A stretch of 64,000 nt of DNA from Halostagnicola sp. A56 (GCF_000691505.1 NZ_JMIP02000014.1:485943-549942), one strand, 5' to 3'. Positions 26,701 through 36,384 are shown, numbered from the stretch's first letter. Made by a program: numbers and translations. The notes: generated by a model from the letters alone, not told the origin.

Positions 26701-27005
26701 CGGGAGAGGGCGTTCTCGCTCGAGACGTTGACGGACGACGCGTCACCACCGTCGACGGCGTCGCTGTCGGTCGTATAGATCAACTGGACGCTCGTCGTGT
26801 TCGCCGCCTCCTCGGACGTGAAGTTCTCGTCGATGTAGGCCTGGGCCTTCCCTTCCGGCGAGTCGCTCTCGAACTGGTCGAGCGAGGAATCGTCGTCGAC
26901 CATCGTCGCCCCCGCCCCCACGAGCGCGGTCAGCACCAAGAGGACGACGAGGACCGTTTTGGTACGTGCCGTTACGACATCGGCGATGCGGTCGGGAACG
27001 CTCAT
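23748..27005 (-). CDS. RND/MMPL-superfamily exporter
   Basis: The product has 1085 residues. It has an N-terminal helix (KTVLVVLLVLTALVGAGATM), then a large extracellular loop (about 35-430), five helices with GLSIDYAIHVFMRHREQRG, a second helix-loop unit and five more helices with GLGVAYSIHVSARYTLE. The two GxxxDY/GxAYSIH segments are the sterol-sensing-like motifs of MMPL/HpnN transporters; the second lacks the acidic residue. The first loop contains about 200 residues of heptad-rich coiled coil (AELEQRGSELENRSAELN, QLEEEQAALEESGQ), unusually long for the family. Substrates are probably hydrophobic or lipid-like; this is inference. The TrmB gene follows. Confidence 0.88.
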   Translation of the reverse strand: MSVPDRIADVVTARTKTVLVVLLVLTALVGAGATMVDDDSSLDQFESDSPEGKAQAYIDENFTSEEAANTTSVQLIYTTDSDAVDGGDASSVNVSSENALSRESLLASLEFQQELRDDESINDTLADENPIVGVENLVAYTAIADEQVAELEQRGSELENRSAELNATSERLSAGIDDVRETQRAYEELNATAEPGSPEYEAQAEAYEAQIDETVSEATAGLDEEQTAAYEDAVENARSIESQLAALEAEYGEQVQEQEAYSELTAQMEEVYTAATMGVLEDEYAALESESEQLEEEQAALEESGQDSERPSLEEQIEALEGLDDEEFENAVERTLSDDAESGGDTALGLMPSSYEPGSTEADARMTLITQSGSGGGSGGAEMGAVSDRIVESQLDIRELATDYDDDELAGGYIVFGGGILTDEIDGSMADSLAIVGPLALLFVVAALAVAYRDPIDIVLGVAGIGAVLLWTFGFMGWAGIAFNQMFVAVPVLLIGLSIDYAIHVFMRHREQRGVEGGSTAQSGAEATGGKQEPDDVRGSMRIALAGVGIALVWVTATTAIGFLANLVSPIGPIQEFGIVSSVGIVAALIVFGGLVPAAKIEIDSFLEARGYDRRKRAFGTGEGRFSDVLAVGSTAARKAPLILIVAVLLLTAGGVYGATQVDTSFNQEDFLAESPPGWTENLPGPMSPGEYQATDDLDYVNENFQRADSQAEILTHGAVTDDETLERVADAEAEAAESDVAYTLANGEADVQSPLSVMEETAAQNESFNESYAAADTNGDDVPDENVSALYDELFEVNEEGATQVIHRTDDGEYESVRMVVAIDGDAGFDETTDEMRTIAAGIGDSGGGGDQFVTEPDGRWSAIATGDPVVSYVVEQDLLETVLQSLAITLVSVFVFLSVAYRLTGNSATLGAVTLLPVAFSVSWILGTMYLIGMPFNVLTGMITSLTIGLGVAYSIHVSARYTLELERQGNVWHAMYTTVTGTGGALLGSAATTIGGFGTLAFAILPVLRQFGIITALTITYAFLASVVVLPTLLVFWTRYFGPDVSFDPSSRPASATAASDGGRPKLQSEEAESAGSDGDER

Positions 27006-27429
27006 CGACGCGGCCCTCCGAAGAGAGCGCTGGGCTCGGCGGAAACCATTCTGTTGTTACGATCCTACAAAACGCTCGGTCAAGTACTTATTGGGAATCT
27101 AACATAATCGTGAAAGTCGCAACTGTTGACGAATCTGGGAATAATCGGGGGGAAGGACCTGATTCAATCGTATCTGAGTGTCCTCCTGAAAGAATAATAT
27201 TTTATTTTGATATATTCGGGAGCGACGTCCCCGATTTGATCCGTCGTCGTGTGACGGCTCGACGCTCGGTTTCGTTCGTTCATCGAAAAATATGACCTGG
27301 AAACGAACAGATCTAAAACTCTCATACTGTCCGTCACGGACCCAGACCGGTCCATCGTCCGGAACTACTATCAAATAACGAATATACCTATATTTACTCT
27401 CGAGTCGTATTTACTGTCGGTGTAAGACA
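27006..27429. other. Divergent AT-rich promoter region
   Basis: About 420 bases lie between the divergent exporter and hdeD genes. AT-rich stretches at 27165-27215 (AATAATATTTTATTTTGATA) and 27370-27400 (AATAACGAATATACCTATATTT) are promoter candidates. The second lies about 30-55 nt before the hdeD ATG. Short frames are not convincing genes. Confidence 0.5.
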
Positions 27430-28029
27430 ATGAGTTCTACCACGACCACAGACGAATCGACTCCCGGATACTCCCTCGAGCGCGGGTGGCGCACGCTCGC
27501 ACTCGCCGGCGGCGTTATCGGACTACTCGGCCTCTTTGCGATCGCGTTACCGGTCGTAACCGGCCTCTCGGTAGCCGTCGTGCTGGGCGCGGTGCTCATC
27601 GTGAGCGGGATCGTCCACGGCGCGCACTCGGTGACGACCCGCGGCTGGAAGGGCTCCGCCTGGCAACTCGCGGTCGGCGCCGTGAGCCTCGTCGCCGGGC
27701 TGTTCGTCCTCGCGAACCCCGTTATCGCGCTCGTGAGCCTGACGCTCCTGCTCGTCGCGTACCTGGTGGTCGACGGGATCGCCGAACTCTGGATGGCGAC
27801 CCGCATGGCCGGCGAGCCAGGCCGCGCGACGATCGGCGCGAGCGGCGCGGTCTCGCTCGTGCTGGCGGCGCTGCTCTGGGCCGGTTTCCCCGCCGACGCC
27901 GCCTGGGCCATCGGCCTGATCGTCGGCGTGAGCCTCCTGTTCACCGGGATCTCGATGGCCGCCGTCGCCATCTCCGGTCGACGCGGCGACGAGACGACCG
28001 CCCCCGCGGGCGAACCCCGCCGGGCGTGA
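27430..28029 (+). CDS. hdeD: HdeD-family (DUF308) membrane protein
   Basis: The protein has 199 residues with six predicted transmembrane helices in three pairs, each of DUF308 type: WRTLALAGGVIGLLGLFAI with LSVAVVLGAVLIVSGIVHG; WQLAVGAVSLVAGLFVLANP with LTLLLVAYLVVDGIAEL; then GAVSLVLAALLWAGFP with AIGLIVGVSLLFTGISM. The first ten residues are Ser/Thr-rich and soluble. E. coli HdeD is linked to acid resistance, but archaeal members are uncharacterised. It is monocistronic. Confidence 0.85.
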   Translation: MSSTTTTDESTPGYSLERGWRTLALAGGVIGLLGLFAIALPVVTGLSVAVVLGAVLIVSGIVHGAHSVTTRGWKGSAWQLAVGAVSLVAGLFVLANPVIALVSLTLLLVAYLVVDGIAELWMATRMAGEPGRATIGASGAVSLVLAALLWAGFPADAAWAIGLIVGVSLLFTGISMAAVAISGRRGDETTAPAGEPRRA

Positions 28030-28112
28030 GCGCTCGAGGCAGCGATTTTCACTATTTTGGCGATTGTAAGTAGCTGGCGCCACTGTGGCTGGTTGGGAGC
28101 GCAGATCTGGGG

Positions 28113-29813
28113 CTACGAGCCGTCCTCTCTCGAGGACTCGAACATCGACTCAAAGAATTTTCGCTCCGCGGTCCGCAAGTGCTGGTTGAGCGTCGCCGGA
28201 GAGATGTCGAGTCGCTCGGCGATCTCCTCGCCGGTGCTGCCCCGTGGCCAATCGAAGTAACCGGCGGCGTAGGCCGTCTCGAGCGCGACGCGCTGTTTGT
28301 CCGTGAGCTTTTCTTCGAGCACGGACTGTGCACCCAACTCGTCTGTTTCGCGTTGATCGTAGGATCGCTGGGACAGGTAACTGATGCCCTCGTGACTGTC
28401 CCGGACGAGTTCGACGATGCGGCGGGTGTCACGACCCTGCGGGAGTTGTACCACGAATCGAAACTCGCCGTCGTCGATCGTCACGGACGAGACCCGGCCG
28501 CCGTGGGTCGCGATGGTCTCGAACAGGGAATCGACGATGGGGGCGACCAGTTCGAACTGGAACTGATCGTCGCCCTTCGTGAGGAATCGAACGTCTTCGA
28601 ACCGCGTCGTCCGGTCGATGGCGTCTTCGAACGTGTCTTGAGACACGCCGTCGGCCGAGCCGTACGCCAGCAGCGTTTCGCCCTCCCAGATCAGGCGATC
28701 GAACCGGACCGTTACCGACGCTTCCGTCGAGAGGTCGACGAGCGGGTCCGCGAGGTCGTCGATCTGGAACTCGAGTTCGACGACGGCGTCGCTGACGAGC
28801 GCTTCCCGACGCTCGATCGCCGTGATCGCGTGTCCGATGACGTCGCCCAACCGAGAGAGCACGTCGCGTTCGGGGCCGGAGAACGCGTTGACTGTCGTCG
28901 AATACACGATCAGGACGCCGTAGACGAGCTCCTCGTGGCTGATCGGAACCGAGGCGACGGAGCGATAGCCGTACTCCAGTGCGACCTCGCGCCACGGTTT
29001 GAAGTCGGGATCGGTCCGCACGTCGGCGGTGATCTGGACCTCCTGTGACCGCAGTGCGCTTCCACCGGGGCCCTGCGCGAACTCGTCGTCGCCGGCGGTG
29101 ACCGTGATTCGCTCGAGATACTCTTCGTCGGAACCCGCTTTCGAACGCGGCGTGACCTCGTCGCTACCCGGATTCAGGCCGCCGATCCAGGCGAACTGGT
29201 AGGCGTCGGAGTCGGCGAGGCGGTCACAGACCTGCTGCTCGAGTTCCCGTCGCGTGTCGCTCGTAATAACCGCGTGGGTCGTATCGTGAGCGATCCGGTT
29301 CAGCCGGTTGAGCGACTCCATCTGCCGTCGGCGTCGCCGGCGTTCGCGGCGCTGTCGGGCGCGCTCGATCGCATGGTATATCGTCCGAACCAGAAGCGGG
29401 GTCGTGACTTCGTCCTTGACGAGGAAGTCCTGTGCGCCGCGTTGGATCGCCCGAACACCGATCTCCTGATCGCGAACGCCGGTCAACACGACGATCGGCA
29501 CCGATTCGGCCGTCTCGTGGACCGCCTCGAGCGTCTCAAGGCCGTGGCTGTCCGGCAAGTTCAGATCGAGCAAAACGACATCGATGCGCGTCGTCTCGAG
29601 GGTCTCGAGACCGTCCTCGAGGCGTGACTCGCAGGTGATCGTCGGCCGGTCGCCCGCCCGCTCGTCCAGGTCGAACCGCTGGGTGAGTTCCTCGGAATCC
29701 CGAAGCATTTCGCGGATCAATCGCGCGTCGCCGGGGTTGTCCTCGATCAGCAGGACGTGGATCGCCCGATCGGCGGCGGCCTCGTTCGCGTCCGTCGCCG
29801 TCTGTCGGTTCAC
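28113..29813 (-). CDS. Receiver-GAF-HTH_10 transcriptional regulator
   Basis: From a GTG at 29813 (reading VNRQTATDANEAAADRAIHVLLIEDN) the product has 566 residues. Upstream in-frame sequence overlaps the preceding gene and is arginine/serine-rich, so it is not used. The receiver domain (about 15-145) has [23 protein letters not shown] (acceptor Asp), PIVVLTGV and FLVKDE. A helical RRRERRRRRRQ linker leads to a GAF domain (about 185-340, including YGYRSVASVPISHEELVYGVLIV). A bacterioopsin-activator sensor region follows, then the C-terminal HTH_10 (LTDKQRVALETAYAAGYFDWP, GEEIAERLDISPATLNQHLRTAE). It is the last gene of a three-gene two-component operon and probably its DNA-binding output. Confidence 0.88.
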   Translation of the reverse strand: MNRQTATDANEAAADRAIHVLLIEDNPGDARLIREMLRDSEELTQRFDLDERAGDRPTITCESRLEDGLETLETTRIDVVLLDLNLPDSHGLETLEAVHETAESVPIVVLTGVRDQEIGVRAIQRGAQDFLVKDEVTTPLLVRTIYHAIERARQRRERRRRRRQMESLNRLNRIAHDTTHAVITSDTRRELEQQVCDRLADSDAYQFAWIGGLNPGSDEVTPRSKAGSDEEYLERITVTAGDDEFAQGPGGSALRSQEVQITADVRTDPDFKPWREVALEYGYRSVASVPISHEELVYGVLIVYSTTVNAFSGPERDVLSRLGDVIGHAITAIERREALVSDAVVELEFQIDDLADPLVDLSTEASVTVRFDRLIWEGETLLAYGSADGVSQDTFEDAIDRTTRFEDVRFLTKGDDQFQFELVAPIVDSLFETIATHGGRVSSVTIDDGEFRFVVQLPQGRDTRRIVELVRDSHEGISYLSQRSYDQRETDELGAQSVLEEKLTDKQRVALETAYAAGYFDWPRGSTGEEIAERLDISPATLNQHLRTAERKFFESMFESSREDGS

Positions 29814-29859
29814 CGGGTCGGAGTCCCGACCTCCGCGCGCTCGTGGGGGCTCGTGCTGG

Positions 29860-30324
29860 TCACTGTGAATCGTCCTCCGGCGGTAACCGGACCATCGAAA
29901 ACCAGAACTTCTCGAACGTTCGGACGGTCTCGATGAACGCGTCCGGATCGACTGGTTTCGTGAGGTAGGCGTTCGCACACAGATCGTACGACGTGATGAC
30001 GTCCTCTTCGGCCTGCGAACTCGTCAGGACGATCACCGGGATCCGCCGGAGCATTGGGTCGTCCTGCAGTTCCTCGAGAACCTCCTCGCCGTTCATCCGA
30101 GGCAGATTGAGGTCCAGCAAAACGAGGTCGGGCCGCGGCGCGTCCGCGTACTCACCTTCCTGGGAAAGGTACTCGAGCGCGTCGACGCCGTCGGAGACGA
30201 CGTCGAGTTCGATTTCGATTCGGCCGCGTTTGAACGCCTCTTTCGTCAGTCGAACGTCGCCGGGATTGTCTTCGACGAGCAGGATTCGAGCCGGTTCGGC
30301 GCTGGAAGTCGGTCGCTTTGTCAT
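29860..30324 (-). CDS. Single-domain response regulator (Rcp1-like)
   Basis: The 154-residue protein is a stand-alone receiver: [18 protein letters not shown] (acidic pair), [17 protein letters not shown] (acceptor Asp), [13 protein letters not shown] (Thr/Ser) and [14 protein letters not shown] (Lys). It ends with [16 protein letters not shown]. Such proteins relay phosphate between a kinase and other domains. Its start overlaps the kinase stop by four bases (ATGA), so translation is probably coupled. The fragment at 16555-16860 is a truncated paralogue. Confidence 0.92.
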   Translation of the reverse strand: MTKRPTSSAEPARILLVEDNPGDVRLTKEAFKRGRIEIELDVVSDGVDALEYLSQEGEYADAPRPDLVLLDLNLPRMNGEEVLEELQDDPMLRRIPVIVLTSSQAEEDVITSYDLCANAYLTKPVDPDAFIETVRTFEKFWFSMVRLPPEDDSQ

Positions 30325-33300
30325 TGCTGTAGCGGTGCTGGGAGTTGGACTGAGAACGTCGACCCGTCCGTACCGTTCGAATCGACCCAGATTCGACCGT
30401 CGTGTCGTTCGGCGATTCGCTGGCAGAGCGCGAGTCCGATTCCAGCCCCAGCGTACTCTTCGATGCTGTGAAGTCTGTTAAACACCTCGAAGATCCGGTC
30501 TGCGTCGGCCGGGTCGATTCCGATTCCCGAATCGCGCACCGAAATCGTCCACGATGACTGGGACTGCTCGGCGAAAACGGTCACGCGCGGCGACTCCCCG
30601 CCGGCGTAGGTGAGCGCGTTATCGAGGAGGTTCTGAAACAGCTGTCGCAGCTGTCCCGGGTCGCCGTAGACGGTCGGGAGCGATTCGATGGTAATCTCGG
30701 CGTCGGTCTCGTCTATCTTCATCTCGAGATCGGCTAACACGTCCTCGAGGAGCCGCTCGCAGTCGACCGGTTCGAACGGATTCCCGCCGGTATCGACCCG
30801 CGAGTACGCGAGCAGTCCGTCGATCATCTCCTGCATCCGGTCCGCGCCGTCGACGGCGAAGTCGATAAACTCCGTTCCCTCTTCGTCGAGTACGTCGCCG
30901 TACCGGCGCTCGACGAGCGTGAGATAGCTCGAGACCATCCTGAGTGGTTCCTGCAGGTCATGGGAGGCCGCGTACGCGAACTGCTCTAAGCGTTCGTTCG
31001 ACTCCTCGAGTTCGTCGACGAGCCCCTCGAGTTTTCGCTTGGAACGAACCCGCTCGGTGATGTCCTGTACCATCATCATGCCGGCGAACACCGTCCCGTC
31101 CTCGTCGCTGATCGGAAGCGTGTGTGCGTGCCAGTGCGAGTCGAGATACTCGAAGTCGAACGACCGTCGTTCCCCGTCCAGGGCGGCCCGAAAGTGCGGC
31201 TCGAGTGTCGTCGCGAGCGCCGCTGGGTACCGCTCCCAGAGCGTCGCGCCGACGATATCGTCGACGGTGGTGTCGACAGGGTGAACAGACTGTCCGCCGA
31301 CGAGCGTGTAGCGCAGTTCCTCGTCGAACAACGCGACCGCACCGTTCGGGAACTGCTCGACGAGGGTCCGGTATCGGCGCTCGCTCTCCTCGAGTGCGCG
31401 CTCGCGGGCTTTCCGCCGTGAGATGTCCCGCCCGATGCCGGCGAGCACCGTCTCCCCCTCGGGCGTCTCGAGGGCCGAGACGACGAACTCGTACTCGAGC
31501 GTCTCGCCGTCTCGCGTTCGAAGCGGCGTCTCGGTCCGGATCTGGCCCGCTTCGAATCCATGTTCGATCGCGCGTTCGACGGTGTCGTCCGCGAGCGCGA
31601 AGAACGTCGAGACGTGAACCGACTCGAGTTCGGCCGGCGAATATCCCGTTATTTCGGGGAGCGTCTCGTTCCAGCGTCGAAGCCGGCCGTCCTCGTCGAC
31701 GATACAGAACACGTCGTCGATCGTATCGAGTACGGCGTCGATGTACCGAACGTATCGCTGGAGGTGCTTTTCACGGCGCTGGCGGCCGAGTTCGTAGCTC
31801 ACCCACTGGGTGATGAGCTCGACGAACGTCTCTTCGGTCTGCGTAAACGGCGCGGACCGCGGCGACGTATCTTCGAAACAGAGCGTTCCGTATCGTTCGT
31901 CGTCGACGATCACTTCGCCGCCGAGATAGCAGTCTAACTCCCACCGATCGTAGACCTGATCGTCAATCGCGTCCGTCGCGTCGACCGTCGAAATGTCGGC
32001 AAATCCGAACAGGCCATCGGTCTCGAGCACCCGCTGACAGTACGTCTCCGACAGCGGCGCGACCGATCCCGGATAGATAGTCTTGCTCTCGCCGCTGGCG
32101 TGTGTCACCTCGAAGCGATCCGACTCCAGATCGGTCTTGGCAAGGTAACCGACCTCGAGGCCGAGCCGTTCGCGCCCGATCTCGAGCATCCGATCGACCT
32201 TCTCGTCGAACGACCGGCGTTGGTCCGACGCGATGGCGTACAGCCGATGCAGCGTTTCGGTGTTGTGCTCGCGTTCTCGTTCGATCGCCTTCTGCTCTGA
32301 GATATCCTGGAAGTAGACCGACAACCCCGTCTCGGAGGGGTGGGCGTTGATCTCGAACCAGCGCTCGAGGGGAGCCGGATAGTAGAATTCGAACGACGTC
32401 GGCTCCTGGGTCGCCATCGCCCGCTCGTACTCCGTGCGCAACGTCGAATCGGCCGTCCACTCGAAGGCTTCCCAGATCATCTCGCCGACCAGCCCTCGAT
32501 CGTGAAAGTCGATCAACTCCTCGGCGCGGTCGTTGAGGTACGTGAACCGCCAGTCGTCGTCGAGCGAGTAGAAGGCGTCGGTGACCCGGTCGAGGGTCGT
32601 CTCGAATTCGTCCTCGAGATGGGTTCGGTCGGTTACGTCTTCGAGCGAGTACACCGCACCGTCGAACTCGCCGTCCTCGTCGGTCAACGGCGCGCAGTGT
32701 GCCGATAGCCACACCCGCGTTCCGTCGGGGTGGTCGATCCCCAGCCGCTCGCCGTAGACCGCCTCACCCGTCTCTTCGACCTGGGAAAACGGCATCGCAT
32801 CGCCCGTTATCGGGTCGCCGCTGGCGTCGACGAGATTCCACCGGTCGTCGTCGTGATCGTAGGATCGGAGCGTCTCGAGGGGGCGACCGAGGAGTTCTTC
32901 CCCGCGGCTGTTCGCGAAGACGTTCCGGCCGTCGGCGTCGATGACGGTGATTCCGACCGGACTTGTCTCGACGATGCGGTCGGTGAGCGTCTCCGCGGCC
33001 CGCAGCGACCGTTTCGTTCGTCTGGTATCGATGGCCGACGCGAGGACGGTCCCGACGGATCGGAGGAACGCCTCTTCGTGGTCGTCGAACTCCCGTCGCT
33101 CTGTCGTGTACGCGCCCAGAACGCCCCACAGATCGTCCGCCGGGCCGATTCCAACGCAGAGCCCGCTCTCGAGTTCGTGGGCGTCGAACAGTTCCGGGCC
33201 GTCGAACCGAGGATCGGCCGCGAGCTCCGCGACGGCGACCGGCACCGCAGACAGCAGGTCGGGCGTCCCGTCGGACTCGTCGTTGGCCGGGATCGTTGCG

Positions 33301-33542
33301 GTCTCGACGGACCCCGACTCCCAGCCGTGGCCCGCCCGCAGGCACAACTCGTCGTCCCCGTCGATCGCCTCGAAAACCCCACAGCAGTCGGCCGGAAGCG
33401 TCTCTGCGACTACTTCGGCTCCCTCGTCCAACAGCTCGTCGACGTCGTCGGTCTCGAGGGCCCGCTGCCCGAGCGCAGCGACGGCCTCCTGCTGTCGAGT
33501 GCGAGATTGCAGAGCAGCTCGATGGTGGTCGGAGGTCGCCAT
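30321..33542 (-). CDS. Multi-PAS/GAF soluble sensor histidine kinase
   Basis: The product has 1073 residues with no transmembrane helix, so it is cytoplasmic. In order: GAF (about 25-180), PAS (about 185-315, with [15 protein letters not shown]), PAS (about 315-430), GAF (about 430-590), PAS (about 600-715, [15 protein letters not shown]), PAS (about 720-835), HisKA with [16 protein letters not shown] (phospho-His), and HATPase (about 950-1073; [33 protein letters not shown]). The N-terminal residues [18 protein letters not shown] lead straight into the first GAF. It is the first gene of an operon with a receiver protein and a receiver-HTH_10 protein. The signal, perhaps redox, light or a small ligand, is unknown. 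Confidence 0.9.
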   Translation of the reverse strand: MATSDHHRAALQSRTRQQEAVAALGQRALETDDVDELLDEGAEVVAETLPADCCGVFEAIDGDDELCLRAGHGWESGSVETATIPANDESDGTPDLLSAVPVAVAELAADPRFDGPELFDAHELESGLCVGIGPADDLWGVLGAYTTERREFDDHEEAFLRSVGTVLASAIDTRRTKRSLRAAETLTDRIVETSPVGITVIDADGRNVFANSRGEELLGRPLETLRSYDHDDDRWNLVDASGDPITGDAMPFSQVEETGEAVYGERLGIDHPDGTRVWLSAHCAPLTDEDGEFDGAVYSLEDVTDRTHLEDEFETTLDRVTDAFYSLDDDWRFTYLNDRAEELIDFHDRGLVGEMIWEAFEWTADSTLRTEYERAMATQEPTSFEFYYPAPLERWFEINAHPSETGLSVYFQDISEQKAIEREREHNTETLHRLYAIASDQRRSFDEKVDRMLEIGRERLGLEVGYLAKTDLESDRFEVTHASGESKTIYPGSVAPLSETYCQRVLETDGLFGFADISTVDATDAIDDQVYDRWELDCYLGGEVIVDDERYGTLCFEDTSPRSAPFTQTEETFVELITQWVSYELGRQRREKHLQRYVRYIDAVLDTIDDVFCIVDEDGRLRRWNETLPEITGYSPAELESVHVSTFFALADDTVERAIEHGFEAGQIRTETPLRTRDGETLEYEFVVSALETPEGETVLAGIGRDISRRKARERALEESERRYRTLVEQFPNGAVALFDEELRYTLVGGQSVHPVDTTVDDIVGATLWERYPAALATTLEPHFRAALDGERRSFDFEYLDSHWHAHTLPISDEDGTVFAGMMMVQDITERVRSKRKLEGLVDELEESNERLEQFAYAASHDLQEPLRMVSSYLTLVERRYGDVLDEEGTEFIDFAVDGADRMQEMIDGLLAYSRVDTGGNPFEPVDCERLLEDVLADLEMKIDETDAEITIESLPTVYGDPGQLRQLFQNLLDNALTYAGGESPRVTVFAEQSQSSWTISVRDSGIGIDPADADRIFEVFNRLHSIEEYAGAGIGLALCQRIAERHDGRIWVDSNGTDGSTFSVQLPAPLQQ

Positions 33543-33706
33543 GGTAGAATGGATTGAAAGAGAGGACCGAGCGGTGTAAATGTAGCGCTCGACCAGTTAG
33601 ACTGACAGAAAATCGGTTTCAGTTGATCGTCGGGCGACGCCGTCGGGGTCGACGGACGACCTCCGCGTTCCGACACCGCGACCCTCGTTCCGACGATTCG
33701 AATCAC

Positions 33707-36025
33707 TCATTCCGACGATGCGAACGTCGAGAGTCGAACCGTCTTCCCGTCCCGAAGGTGTTCGCGAATCCGGCGTCGATTCCACCCCAGCGCCGAGACG
33801 ATGCTCACACAGGCGCTGACGAGCAGGTTCGAGTAGTACTCGACGTCGACGGACGGACAGTCTTCGAACGCGAGCCGAACGCGCTCTATGCCGTCCGCGT
33901 CGTCGTCGGTCACCACGTATTCGACGGACTGACCGGGGTGGCGGTCGATCCCGTGGCGATCGTACCGCTCGAGGGCGGCGACCGTCCGCGTGCGCTGGCC
34001 GTACTCCTCGAGTCGACGCGAGACACGTTTCGTGTGGACGAGCCGGTCGGGGTCGACCGCGCCGCGTCGGAGTCGCCCGATTCGCGCCTCGAGCGCGTCG
34101 CAGACCGCCGCCGGGTCGCGCTCGCGGTCGAGGACCGCGACGAACTCGCGCTGGCTCTCGACGACGTACTCCGGCGTGCTCCGCTGGCGGGTCTCGATCC
34201 CGCGGAACTTGTAGCTCCCGTCCGTTCGCTTGCCGAAGTACTTGTTGAGCGCGCCCGGCCGCGTCGACCTCGACTGTGGGTGTGTGGGCGAACTCGAGCG
34301 AACAGGCGACGCCGAATCTCCCCCAACGGACGCCCCCTCGCTCGAGTCGCGCAACGGGACGAAACAGACCCACTCGTAGCGCCCGTCGTGCTCGAGATCG
34401 ATGCCGACCGAACTCGAGACGTCCTCGACGACCGCCTCGAGCGGTTCCGGGTCGTCCGCGCGGGCGGTCACCCAGAGGCTGTCGACGATGCCGTGGACAA
34501 CGTGCCAGCCGCCGTCCTCGAGTCGCGTTTTCGCCCGCAGGGCGATGTCTCGCGCGTAGGCGTTGATCGCCTCGTGGCACTCGATGCGACCGAACTTGGC
34601 GTTTCGATACCCCTGGTAGCCGAAACAGGACACCAGCACCCACTTGATCGCGCCCGACTCGGCCCGGAGCCGCCTCGCCGTCTCGTCCGCGAGCGAATCG
34701 GACTCGAGTCGCCGTTTGATCTCGGCGCGGTCGTCGAGCAACGTCGTGAGGACCTCCGGGAGGAAGCCGGGTTTCGAACACCGGTCGTACTCGAGGTCCG
34801 GAACGGTGGCCACGTCGGGCGGGGATTCGAACGTTGATCCGTCGCAATCATCGGATCCGTGTCCGCTCAGTCCATCGCCACCGGATCCGTGATCGCGGTC
34901 ACAGCCGATCGTCTCGGGGCTGACGTTTCGCCGGCAGATGATCCGCGGGTACAGCGACGCGAAGTCGATCTCGTGAACGTCCTCGTGAAAGCCGACCTCC
35001 GGCGAGAACGTGAACCCGCCGCGGTCGCCGGCGTGGAGCGTCGAGACGTCCTTGAACTCCTCGGGCTCCCACTTGTTCTGGGGCGCGAGCACGTCGTACT
35101 CGGTTCGCGCGAGCCGGATCTGTCTCGAGGTCAATAGCGTGCCGATGCTCCCGCGGGCGACCTCCTGTAGCGGTCTGCCGGTCTTTTCGACCATGTACAA
35201 CAGCCCCGGGAGCCCGGACTGGTGCCAGAGAAAGCTGTTGGATCTGTCGACGATCGCCCGTCCGGGAACGCGGTATCGGGCCGGCGAGTGACCGACCGCG
35301 CCGTAGCTCTCGTAGGTGTTCGCGCCCGCGATTCGACGCCAGCCGGGGAGCCGCCCCAGGTGAAACTCCTCGAGTCCCGCACGCGCGGCCGCCGACTCGA
35401 GGACGGGTACGAGTTCGCCGTGGCTCAGGACGAGCACGTCCGGATCGACCCGATCGAGGCGGCGGCCGATCGACCAGCAGACGTCCGCGGGGTCGCCGGT
35501 GACGCGCTCGCCGTCGAGTCGCAACTCGGAGACGTCCTCGTCGGCCAGCCCCGGGTCGTCGATCTCGATCTCGAGGGTTTGAAGCCCGCGCTCGGGGCCC
35601 CGGGTCGTCCGGGAGCCGCGCTCGGGCGTCGGGTCGATCCCGTTGTCGAGACAGTACCGAAAGCCCGGATCGAGGTCGACGTCGTACAGCCGAATCGTGC
35701 CGGGCGCGAGCGGTACGCGCCCGTCGCCTCCGCGAATCTCGCGAGCCAGCGTCCGAATTTCGTCGACGCGCTCGACGCTGACCCGCAGCAACTCCGTTCG
35801 GTCGTCGGCGTGACTCTCGTGGAGGTCTGCGGCCCACCGCTCGCGCGTCGTCCCCGACACCTTCGGATCCGACCGCAGGCGCGCCTCGAGCCCCGAGAGG
35901 TCGGGTGCCGAGACGAAAAGCGACGGGCGGTAGTGTTCGACCTCCCGAAACGTCGCCCCGTCCTCGGTGAGTCGCCACTCGCGGACGAGTCCGTCCTCGA
36001 ACTCGAATGTGTAAGGGGCGGTCAC
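33707..36025 (-). CDS. polB2: Divergent family B DNA polymerase, PolB2-like
   Basis: The product has 772 residues, initiated by GTG at 36025. Polymerase motif A is DFASLYPRI (Asp354). Motif B includes KWVLVSCFGYQGYRNAKFG (461-479). Motif C is HGIVDSLWV (Asp515), where replicative enzymes have YGDTDS, so the first aspartate is replaced by isoleucine. The exonuclease region (about 110-265) keeps only traces: LEIEIDD at the ExoI position, and no FD or YxxxD motifs. A low-complexity insert sits at about 376-405. It is shorter than replicative PolB. The start overlaps the stop of the small helical gene upstream by four bases, so it is the third gene of a coupled operon. A repair or translesion role is inferred, and catalysis itself needs testing. 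Confidence 0.85.
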   Translation of the reverse strand: MTAPYTFEFEDGLVREWRLTEDGATFREVEHYRPSLFVSAPDLSGLEARLRSDPKVSGTTRERWAADLHESHADDRTELLRVSVERVDEIRTLAREIRGGDGRVPLAPGTIRLYDVDLDPGFRYCLDNGIDPTPERGSRTTRGPERGLQTLEIEIDDPGLADEDVSELRLDGERVTGDPADVCWSIGRRLDRVDPDVLVLSHGELVPVLESAAARAGLEEFHLGRLPGWRRIAGANTYESYGAVGHSPARYRVPGRAIVDRSNSFLWHQSGLPGLLYMVEKTGRPLQEVARGSIGTLLTSRQIRLARTEYDVLAPQNKWEPEEFKDVSTLHAGDRGGFTFSPEVGFHEDVHEIDFASLYPRIICRRNVSPETIGCDRDHGSGGDGLSGHGSDDCDGSTFESPPDVATVPDLEYDRCSKPGFLPEVLTTLLDDRAEIKRRLESDSLADETARRLRAESGAIKWVLVSCFGYQGYRNAKFGRIECHEAINAYARDIALRAKTRLEDGGWHVVHGIVDSLWVTARADDPEPLEAVVEDVSSSVGIDLEHDGRYEWVCFVPLRDSSEGASVGGDSASPVRSSSPTHPQSRSTRPGALNKYFGKRTDGSYKFRGIETRQRSTPEYVVESQREFVAVLDRERDPAAVCDALEARIGRLRRGAVDPDRLVHTKRVSRRLEEYGQRTRTVAALERYDRHGIDRHPGQSVEYVVTDDDADGIERVRLAFEDCPSVDVEYYSNLLVSACVSIVSALGWNRRRIREHLRDGKTVRLSTFASSE

Positions 36026-36384
36026 GAGCGACCGTCCTCCGGACCGGTCGTCGCGGATTCCTCGAGTCTGGAATCGGTTTCCGCGAGTCTCGCCTCGATT
36101 TTCTCGAGCCGTCCCTCGGCGTCTTCGAGTTCCGTCTCCGCCTCCTCGAGCCGACCGCGGACCTGTCGGAGTTCAACCTCGTGGGCGAGCAACACCGAGA
36201 GTACGAGCGCGCGTTCGGGGTCCGTCGCGTTCGCGTGGCCCGCCGCGTCGGCGAACCCGCGGGCGCGCTCGAACAGGCGGTCGAAATCGGCCTGGTACTC
36301 CCGCCGGAGCGCACGGCGCATCGGTCCCCACTCGGACTCGAGGCTCGAGACCGCGTCGCGGTAGGTCGGGTTCGTCCGGCCCAT
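36022..36384 (-). CDS. Small helical/coiled-coil protein of the PolB2 operon
   Basis: From ATG 36384 the product has 120 residues. The N-terminal half is a mixed helical domain (MGRTNPTYRDAVSSLESEWG, RREYQADFDRLFERARGFADA, PERALVLSVLLAHEVELRQV). The C-terminal half is a regular coiled coil (GRLEEAETELEDAEGRLEKI). No catalytic motif or family is recognised. Its ATG overlaps the TGA of the RadA-like gene and its own TGA overlaps the polymerase GTG, so the three proteins are expected in coupled amounts. A bridging or clamp-adaptor role is possible; this is inference. Confidence 0.75.
   Translation of the reverse strand: MGRTNPTYRDAVSSLESEWGPMRRALRREYQADFDRLFERARGFADAAGHANATDPERALVLSVLLAHEVELRQVRGRLEEAETELEDAEGRLEKIEARLAETDSRLEESATTGPEDGRS

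Noticed and set aside
25824-27107. A 427-residue open frame on the + strand
   Set aside because: It is antisense to the coiled-coil part of the exporter; leucine/arginine-rich with no recognisable domain.
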